A DNA stretch of 64,000 nt from Haliclystus octoradiatus. Its lineage: Eukaryota > Cnidaria > Staurozoa > Stauromedusae > Haliclystidae. Shown here piece after piece: positions 57,697 through 64,000 of this stretch (positions are counted from its first letter, which is position 1; every line of letters starts with the position of its first letter). The translations under genes were made by a program, and so were the position numbers. The notes beneath the pieces were generated by a model, which made no database searches, had not been told where the DNA came from, and saw only the letters and a program-made list of their open reading frames with translations. The stretch lies in NCBI GenBank assembly GCA_916610825.1, contig OU744447.1, positions 8,873,402 to 8,937,401 of the forward strand, written 5' to 3'.

Positions 57697-60600
57697 TTAA
57701 ACTTCTTCCAAGCTACATACTTTTGTAATAGGTCTGGTTAACATTGAAGACCTTGTCTTAACTTGTACTGTTCTTACACAGCCATCACGACCATGGTAAA
57801 TTTTAACAATCCTGCCTAACGGCCACTGACATCTGTGTACTGACTCATCCAAGACTAATACCAAACTATCTAATGCAAAATTATCCTTCTTCGTACTCCA
57901 TTTCTTGCGTTCTTGCAGAAGAGGGAGGTACTCCTTAACCCATCGATTCCAGAAATGATTGACAAGCACTTGGACATGTTGCCAACGTTTACAGTAATTA
58001 GACTTCACGTTATCTAAAGTACTAATAGGCAATGGTGGTCCTTGACTTTGCATTAACAAGTGGTTTGGAGTTAATGCTTCGAGCTCCATTGGGTCATCAC
58101 TTAGTGGGGTTAGGGGTCTGCAATTTAGCAGTGACTCTATTTCTACCAACACTGTAAGCAGTGTCTCTTCAGTGAGAAGACTGCTTCCTATAACTTTCCT
58201 CATAATTTGCCTGACCGACCTAATTAATCTCTCCCAAATACCTCCATGATGACTAGCAGTTGGGGTATTGAATTCCCATTCACAGGCCTTGTATAACAAA
58301 AATTTAGAAATTTTATTCTGGTCCATTGCTGCAATACTTTCTTTAAGTTCTTTATCTGCACCTTTAAAATTAGTGCCATTGTCACTATGCATCACACTAG
58401 GCATGCCTCTTCTTGCTGCAAACCTTCTGAGAGCATTAATAAATGAATCTGATTCTAAACTATTCGCTAATTCCAAGTGTACAGCCCTTGTGTTGAAACA
58501 TGTAAATATGCATCCGTACCTTTTCTCAGTTCCTCGTCCTCTTTTAACTTTAAGAGGGCCAAAATAATCTACGCCACAATGAAAGAATGGAGGCTTGAAC
58601 GCTAACGTTCTTGATTTAGGGAGGGAAGACATCAATTGCTCGCCAACCTTTCTCTCATATCTCATACATGTCATGCAGTTTCTGACTAATTTCCTAACTG
58701 CACTCCTAGCATTAATAATCCAATACTTGGTACGAAGCAAAGACAATGTTGATTGTTGTCCAACATGACTCATAGATGTATGACAATGTTTAATCAATAA
58801 ATTCGATATATGATGTGATTTCGGAAGAATCGCAGGATGTTTAAAGGTAAATGCAACTTGTGCTTGATTTATTCTACCTCCAACTCTAAGCAACCCATTG
58901 TCTAAAAATGGATTTAGTTTCAACAATGAGCTATTTGATGGCAATGATTTTCCTTTTTCTAACGCAAAAATTTCTTTGCTAAAATTTTGACCTTGTACAA
59001 TCTTCAATATCACACTTTCTGCTGTTCTGAGCTCTGAAACCTTTAAATAATCGACAAAAGAAAATGCAGGTTTTATGTTTTCATCCTTATACCTTACTTT
59101 GAATCTGAGATACTCCTTATACCTGAGTATCCAAGCAACGGTTCTATTAAGCTTATCCCAAGAGGAGTAGCGACTGAACAATTTCTCTTCAAAACCTGTT
59201 TCACTCACTTGACTAGTTGTATGACAAACATTTGCATCTTCTTTAACCTCAGGATCATTTACTAATGATTGCATAACACGAGGATCTTCCGGCCATTCTG
59301 ATTCCTCCTTCTGTAGAAAATCAGGTCCTGCAAACCATCTACTTTCAGCACCAAGTTCTTCTGGGGACAACCCTCGCGAAACATCATCAGCTGGATTACT
59401 TGCAGAATCAACATACCTCCATTGACTGGCTGTTGTTGTCTCGCGAATCTCTCCTACTCTATTCGCAACATAAACTTTGAATCGTTTACTTTCATTTGAG
59501 ATGTAACTGAGCACCGTTGTCGACTCTCTGCAGATCTTTGAGCACAATCTAACTGACGTCAACGCTGCTTGTAATTCCAATCTTGGAATACTGATCTCTT
59601 TCAAAGGAGCAAGACGATTCTTACCTATCACAAATGAGCAACTGATAGAATCCTGATTTACCAATCTCAAATAGATGACTGCTCCATACCCTACTTGAGA
59701 TGCATCTGAAAAGGCATGTAACTCCACCTTGGAGTAAACATCAAGTGGTAATGGTAGAATATTTCTTGTTAACTCTACTTTCTCTAATTTGATCAAGTCA
59801 ATGAGCCATTTTTCCCAAGTAACGAGATGAGACTCCTTTAGTTCAGTGTCCCAACCATAATCACTGCGCCACAAATCTTGTAACAAACATTTTGCCTTGA
59901 AAGTGAACGGACTTGCCATTCCCAAAGGGTCATACAAAGAACTAACAGTAGACAATATACCACGCTTAGTTGGGGGGTTTTGCTTAACATCGCAACTGAA
60001 ACCAAAACAATCTTTATCAACGTCCCATTTTACACCTAAAGTTTTGCCAACACCTAAATTATCCAAATCTAGATCAACTAATGGTGATGACCTCTCCTGT
60101 TCTGAAAATTCTGAAAGCAGTTTTCTACTGTTTGAGTTCCATTTAGTGAGGTTGAAACCGCCAACCTTTAGTAGCTGCTTCACCTCTTTTGCTAGAGCAA
60201 TTGCTTCTCCTTCGAGAGAAGTAGCTTTGAGGCAATCATCTACATAAAAACTTTCAAGAACGGTATCAACTGCCGCCTTTGAAAAATGTTCTTTATTATC
60301 AATAGCAGTGCGTTTCAGTGCAAAAGCTGCACAGGAAGGAGAACTTACTGCACCAAAAATGTGAGACACCATTTGAAGTGTTTCAGGCTCAGCCTCTAAA
60401 TTGCCATCTGGCCACCATAAGAAACTTAAAGAGTTACAATCACGAGGGTCTACTTTCACCTGTAAAAACATTGCCTCGATATCACTCACAAATGCATATT
60501 TACCTAATCTGAACCTTGTTAAGACCCCTATCAAAGAATTTGTCAAGTCAGGACCCTGAAGAAGACTTGAATTAAGGGAAACCTCACCATATGTTGCTGC

Positions 60601-60708
60601 CGCATCAAAAACCATGCGTACCTTCTTTGGATTCTTAGGTGATAGTACAGCATGATGTGGAAGGTACCACAATCTTGAAACATTCTCTGCCTTCTCTGTA
60701 TCACCTTT
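57697..60708 (-). CDS. BEL/Pao Pol: RT, RNase H, integrase
   Basis: The frame is open from just after the TGA at 60709 to the stop at 57697, with no ATG near its start; it reads on directly from gag in the same register. RT begins [11 protein letters not shown] and VRMVFDAAA, with catalytic FYVDDCLK at about 143 of the segment starting 60672. RNase H has [14 protein letters not shown] at about 325. Integrase has its zinc finger SHH...H...CMTCMRY at about 630-670, and catalytic residues in CGVDYFGP (about 698), HSDNGTNF (about 767) and [10 protein letters not shown] (about 812). Odd: in RNase H the segment between RLCSKIC and TTVLSYI is about 20 residues shorter than usual and lacks the WTDS strand that carries a catalytic Asp. 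Confidence 0.9.
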   Translation of the reverse strand, partial: KGDTEKAENVSRLWYLPHHAVLSPKNPKKVRMVFDAAATYGEVSLNSSLLQGPDLTNSLIGVLTRFRLGKYAFVSDIEAMFLQVKVDPRDCNSLSFLWWPDGNLEAEPETLQMVSHIFGAVSSPSCAAFALKRTAIDNKEHFSKAAVDTVLESFYVDDCLKATSLEGEAIALAKEVKQLLKVGGFNLTKWNSNSRKLLSEFSEQERSSPLVDLDLDNLGVGKTLGVKWDVDKDCFGFSCDVKQNPPTKRGILSTVSSLYDPLGMASPFTFKAKCLLQDLWRSDYGWDTELKESHLVTWEKWLIDLIKLEKVELTRNILPLPLDVYSKVELHAFSDASQVGYGAVIYLRLVNQDSISCSFVIGKNRLAPLKEISIPRLELQAALTSVRLCSKICRESTTVLSYISNESKRFKVYVANRVGEIRETTTASQWRYVDSASNPADDVSRGLSPEELGAESRWFAGPDFLQKEESEWPEDPRVMQSLVNDPEVKEDANVCHTTSQVSETGFEEKLFSRYSSWDKLNRTVAWILRYKEYLRFKVRYKDENIKPAFSFVDYLKVSELRTAESVILKIVQGQNFSKEIFALEKGKSLPSNSSLLKLNPFLDNGLLRVGGRINQAQVAFTFKHPAILPKSHHISNLLIKHCHTSMSHVGQQSTLSLLRTKYWIINARSAVRKLVRNCMTCMRYERKVGEQLMSSLPKSRTLAFKPPFFHCGVDYFGPLKVKRGRGTEKRYGCIFTCFNTRAVHLELANSLESDSFINALRRFAARRGMPSVMHSDNGTNFKGADKELKESIAAMDQNKISKFLLYKACEWEFNTPTASHHGGIWERLIRSVRQIMRKVIGSSLLTEETLLTVLVEIESLLNCRPLTPLSDDPMELEALTPNHLLMQSQGPPLPISTLDNVKSNYCKRWQHVQVLVNHFWNRWVKEYLPLLQERKKWSTKKDNFALDSLVLVLDESVHRCQWPLGRIVKIYHGRDGCVRTVQVKTRSSMLTRPITKVCSLEEV

Positions 60709-63396
60709 TCAGACTGCATACCCTTTCTCCAAGTATTTGTTGATAATACCATGGTATGCCAGTCTTAGATCTTCATCTCTTTGAAGGCGTTTCTTCAAGT
60801 ACATTAGCCTTCTTTTTGCAACATTAAAATTATTAGGTAGAGAAAGACTCTTATCCTTCCAAGGTAGACCCAGTTGATAATGCCCTTCTACCAACTTTAG
60901 AGTAGAATTCATCATCTCTAATGCTCTATTGTCTTCCACAGATAGACCATCATCTTCAGCAGATAAAGTACCGTACTGATCAATCAACCAAAAACCTTCA
61001 ACCTGTTGATTTAAGCTGACAGCATCAGAAATTGTGTTAACATGCACAAATGTGTTATCATTAGACTGAGATATTGTACCAAGCAGTGACCAACCTAGCT
61101 TAGTTTTTACTGCCCATGGGTCTGTAGCCCCACCTTTTCTACAATCTAAAGGAACCAACGCATCAGGACAGTTGGTACCAATTAACATAGAAACCTTTTC
61201 TATTTCAACTAAAGGAAAATTTATGCCGTTTAAGTGTCGGTACTTTGACAAGTTTATTTCCCATGGCTTAACCTTATTTCCTACATTTAGGTTCTCGATA
61301 ACCCATACAGAATTTAAAATAACCTCGTCATCATAACGAGGTGTTTCATTATTCTCTAGCACTTTGGAAATCACTATTTTACAGTTGGCTGTTCTAACTC
61401 CCTTCCCTTCCCCATTGACAGTTGTTAGGCAAATTTCCTTCATTTCACCTTGTATCCCTAACCTGTCATGTAGATCTTTGTCACACAATGACACGGAAGA
61501 ACCTGAGTCCAACAAAGCATATGTTGTCACAGCAACATTATTTAAACCAAACACAGTAATTGGGATTATCTGCATCATAGATGTTTCATCAATATGACAG
61601 TCATCAGTATTAGCTGAGTTACATCCTTCAGTGTAATTATTTATAATTTCGATACAATTACTACTTTCCTGAGAAGGGGGAGATCGGTGTATAAGGGTGT
61701 TATGCTTATTATTGCAGTCTTTGCACGGTTTAGACAAATTGCAATTACGAGAAATGTGCCCTGTTCGTAAACAAGCAAAGCACAAGTTGTTATCCTTAAT
61801 AATTTGTACTTTTTCCCCCATGCTTTTTTCCTTAAAAACATCACATTTGTACATTAAATGATTTTCGTTTGTACAAAGTGGACAATTTTTTATGTTCCCT
61901 GTTGTTGCTAACGTGGTTGCCCTGGTTACAATATCTACCTTCTTTTTAGTAACGGTCACATCCTTATAAATTGGAGCTGCCACAACAAATATAGGGTCAT
62001 TCAGGGCGTCGGATTCATCATCCAATTCCTCAATGAAATCCTTCAAAGTAGGCTGCCTATCCTTTCTTTTTCTAATCTTATTGGCAACCTTTTGCCACCT
62101 AGTCTGAAAATATCTAGGCATCCTTTCATTTAATTTTGCAATTACACCTGTATTTATTTCCGACAGACAATCTAAATGTTTCAATGTTGAATAAACACTA
62201 TTTGCATTGTCAGAAAGAGTTTGGAAGGCTAATTTGTCATTTGCTTTAATTGGAAGACCTTCCGTTAACACCTTCAGGCAAGCATGAGTAATGGCATGTT
62301 TTTGTCCGAACTTCTTTTTTAAACGATCTATTGCTGATTTTAATTTTCCTGGGCCTGTGATTTCAAAACCCTCCACTGCCTTTAGAGCAGGTCCACTTAA
62401 AAATTGCAATAGGCGAGAAAATTTCCGATTCTCATCAAGTGGCTTAGAGTCAATTAGATCGGTGAATCTATTGATAAATCTCGGATAATCAACAGGATTA
62501 CCGGTGAATTTAACTATTTCTGGCGTCGGTAATTCATTGGTTGCACTCAACCTTTGAACAGCACAAAGAGCTTCATGAAGAGCTGCTATTTCAATAGAAG
62601 AAGACGAACTTGTGCTTATATTCTCATTAGAACTTTTAACCGCTTGTTTGCTTTTGTTCGAAAGACTATTATCTATTTCATTGTCTGTTAATATATTCCT
62701 ATTGTTTGCTGAATTACTATGATTACGTCCGGAACTGATAGAAACGACAGAGCCGGCACGTGCTGATAAATTGTCACCAACAGGGAATTCTCCATGCAAA
62801 TCATCTAGCATATCGTGAGCTTCTGAGATCGTTTTACTTGCTACTAATTTAGCATTGGCGATGGCGATGTTTGCATTTTGCTCAGCAATTTTTGCGTCTA
62901 GTTCCAATTTTGCTGTTACAATCCTTTGTTCAGCCCGTCTTATACTCGATCGGTGTGAAATATTGCTAGATTTAGACGATTTACTAGACCGTGATTTTGT
63001 TGAAGAGGCAATCGAGATGTTGTCCATTTCCTGTCTATTGTTAATATTATCACGAGCTGCCGCCAGCACCGACACGTTATATTTACTGTGAAAAACACTT
63101 AACTTATTATCATAACTATTTTTTCTATCGCATTGAAATAAATATTCTTTGCGAAGATTGTCCTTTTGCGAATCGGTTAAAGTATTAATTAATATAAACG
63201 AGTTATTACAATCGACATACCGTTTCCATATGTTGTCGATTTCTTTTATTGCGTTTAATACGCTTACCTCGGACACATCATCTGACCATGCATCGACTTC
63301 GGCGTACGCCTTCTTTAACTCTTCGATATAACTTTTACACTCTTCTATCAAAACGTCAACATCCATCTCTGTGGTAGCTTTCCTTGTTAATACCAT
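60709..63396 (-). CDS. BEL/Pao Gag-protease
   Basis: 895 residues from the ATG at 63396 (MVLTRKATTEMDVDV); a longer reading from 63444 is possible. Seen: an N-terminal helical part, a Ser-rich and coiled-coil stretch (RRAEQRIVTAKLELDAKIAE), the DUF1759-type gag block (KFTGNPVDYPRFINRF), zinc knuckles (CPLCTNENHLMYKC and CFACLRTGHISRNC) at about 502-569, and the BEL aspartic protease LLDSGSSVSLCD at about 628. It ends KGYAV then TGA, where the family normally reads straight on to RT. Confidence 0.9.
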   Translation of the reverse strand: MVLTRKATTEMDVDVLIEECKSYIEELKKAYAEVDAWSDDVSEVSVLNAIKEIDNIWKRYVDCNNSFILINTLTDSQKDNLRKEYLFQCDRKNSYDNKLSVFHSKYNVSVLAAARDNINNRQEMDNISIASSTKSRSSKSSKSSNISHRSSIRRAEQRIVTAKLELDAKIAEQNANIAIANAKLVASKTISEAHDMLDDLHGEFPVGDNLSARAGSVVSISSGRNHSNSANNRNILTDNEIDNSLSNKSKQAVKSSNENISTSSSSSIEIAALHEALCAVQRLSATNELPTPEIVKFTGNPVDYPRFINRFTDLIDSKPLDENRKFSRLLQFLSGPALKAVEGFEITGPGKLKSAIDRLKKKFGQKHAITHACLKVLTEGLPIKANDKLAFQTLSDNANSVYSTLKHLDCLSEINTGVIAKLNERMPRYFQTRWQKVANKIRKRKDRQPTLKDFIEELDDESDALNDPIFVVAAPIYKDVTVTKKKVDIVTRATTLATTGNIKNCPLCTNENHLMYKCDVFKEKSMGEKVQIIKDNNLCFACLRTGHISRNCNLSKPCKDCNNKHNTLIHRSPPSQESSNCIEIINNYTEGCNSANTDDCHIDETSMMQIIPITVFGLNNVAVTTYALLDSGSSVSLCDKDLHDRLGIQGEMKEICLTTVNGEGKGVRTANCKIVISKVLENNETPRYDDEVILNSVWVIENLNVGNKVKPWEINLSKYRHLNGINFPLVEIEKVSMLIGTNCPDALVPLDCRKGGATDPWAVKTKLGWSLLGTISQSNDNTFVHVNTISDAVSLNQQVEGFWLIDQYGTLSAEDDGLSVEDNRALEMMNSTLKLVEGHYQLGLPWKDKSLSLPNNFNVAKRRLMYLKKRLQRDEDLRLAYHGIINKYLEKGYAV

Positions 63397-63493
63397 GCCA
63401 GGCCAAAGGACAAAGGACAAACTACAACGACGATCCAAGGACACACGTATTCTTGGAATCCATCAATAAACCACGAGAAGATCAAGAAAACTA

Positions 63494-63916
63494 TGTTGTA
63501 CCAGTATATTTTGAAACAGAAACACGCGCTCTTATTCAAGTTAATAGAGTTGAAGCAATAAAACAGCAGTGATATTTTCAAATCTCTATTCGTCAACAAA
63601 TGAATAATATAATAATGAACGGTTTTCTAAAATAAGATAACAATAACAATTAGTATAACATTAAATATTCATAATCAGTAAATAACAATTAATAACAATT
63701 AACAATAAAATGAATAAATACCTTGGTTTATCTTCACAAATAACATTGAACAACAGTTTAAACACTTTGGTTGCAAATTAAATTATTTCTACTTTCAATA
63801 CTCCTATCTCAACGGAGATCACAATACAACAACAAATATTACAGAAAACTAAACCCTAATTACAGAAAAAGGGCGTTGTCACGTGACAACATTTCCTGTT
63901 ACCCACAGAGGTAACA
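63494..63916 (-). repeat. 5' LTR of BEL/Pao element
   Basis: 423 bp, one apparent mismatch to the 3' LTR. The 97 bp between it and the gag ATG have no TGG directly at the LTR edge. Confidence 0.92.
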
Positions 63917-63921
63917 CTAAC

Positions 63922-64000
63922 GATAATGATGTATTGCAAAATAATGGGAGAAATGGTGATACAAATGGTGATACAGCTACAAGAAAGAGTGGTAGAGTGG
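63922..64000 (+). pseudogene. C-terminal tail of the interrupted Mag-like Pol
   Basis: After the CTAAC duplication the frame reads DNDVLQNNGRNGDTNGDT, then RKSGRV, the usual basic end of gypsy Pol. It runs off the window. Confidence 0.65.

Larger units (their letters stand above)
56896..63916 (-). mobile_element. BEL/Pao LTR retrotransposon nested in the Mag-like element
   Basis: LTRs of 423 bp at 56896-57318 and 63494-63916 (TGTTGT...GTAACA) differ at about one base (C at about 57078 against G in the other). They are flanked by the 5-bp duplication CTAAC (56891-56895 and 63917-63921). Between them on the minus strand are gag-protease and pol frames in one register, separated by a single TGA. 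A (TTA)n array (57547-57646) and T-runs lie between the pol stop and the 3' LTR. Recent by LTR identity, probably not fully functional because of the TGA and an RNase H gap. Confidence 0.95.
54857..64000 (+). mobile_element. Mag-like LTR element, internally deleted and interrupted (3' end outside window)
   Basis: The presumed 5' LTR is 54857-55035 (TGTTAC...GTGACA), directly followed by the primer site TGGTGTCAGATG, the same 10-base start as in the element at 444-4849. Gag-protease spans 55131-56480. RT, RNase H and the integrase core are missing; the integrase C-terminus resumes at about 56460, and is cut at 56895 by a BEL/Pao element. It continues at 63922 to the window end with codons for an RKSGRV-type tail. 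The 3' LTR is not in the window. It lies in an MTG1 intron in the opposite orientation. Confidence 0.8.

Overview
The window is animal (metazoan) nuclear DNA: AT-rich, with spliced genes bounded by GT/AG introns, CCA-type retroelements and many DNA-transposon relics. Five single-copy animal genes can be read by reconstructing exons: the 3' part of a GDE1-type glycerophosphodiester phosphodiesterase (+), a complete unnamed secreted protein with a discoidin (F5/8 type C) domain (+), a complete NASP histone chaperone (-), a complete NALCN sodium-leak channel (-), and the 3' part of the mitochondrial GTPase MTG1 (-). An invertebrate, possibly an ascidian or other non-vertebrate deuterostome, fits the NALCN filter, the Penelope-like element and the repeat types. 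The species cannot be fixed from the sequence alone.

Layout. 1-8644: last four GDE1 exons; the first intron in the window carries an intact Ty3/gypsy (Mag-like) element (444-4849), itself inside a hAT-type MITE. 8645-10587: intergenic, with one MITE. 10588-16757: seven-exon secreted protein gene made of phase-1 modules. 17848-41693: NASP, 16 exons on the minus strand. Three 51-bp exons coding the DI(S/N)xLVRKK nuclear-localisation segment lie in tandem, preceded by two NPFD-coding exons. NASP introns hold a young LTR element of an unfamiliar pol type (28010-32438) and a 7.5-kb hAT transposon (33454-40989). The hAT transposase intron contains a Penelope-like fragment ending in a hammerhead ribozyme, a 223-bp inverted repeat and three long (TAA)n arrays. 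42556-49988: NALCN, almost all in one 4990-bp exon plus one terminal exon, with an EEEE selectivity filter. 49989-51205: (TAA)n arrays. 51206-54730: seven MTG1 exons. 54857-64000: an internally deleted Mag-like LTR element, interrupted by a BEL/Pao element (56896-63916) whose pol frame is split by one TGA.

The host genes do not form a functional unit: histone chaperoning, lipid metabolism, leak conductance and mitochondrial ribosome assembly are neighbours by position. What links the window is nested mobile DNA, where target-site duplications allow the order of insertion to be read, and the way it sits inside host introns without touching the exons.

Exons were assigned by hand from reading frame, splice consensus and remembered family sequence. 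No alignment, transcript or database search was available.
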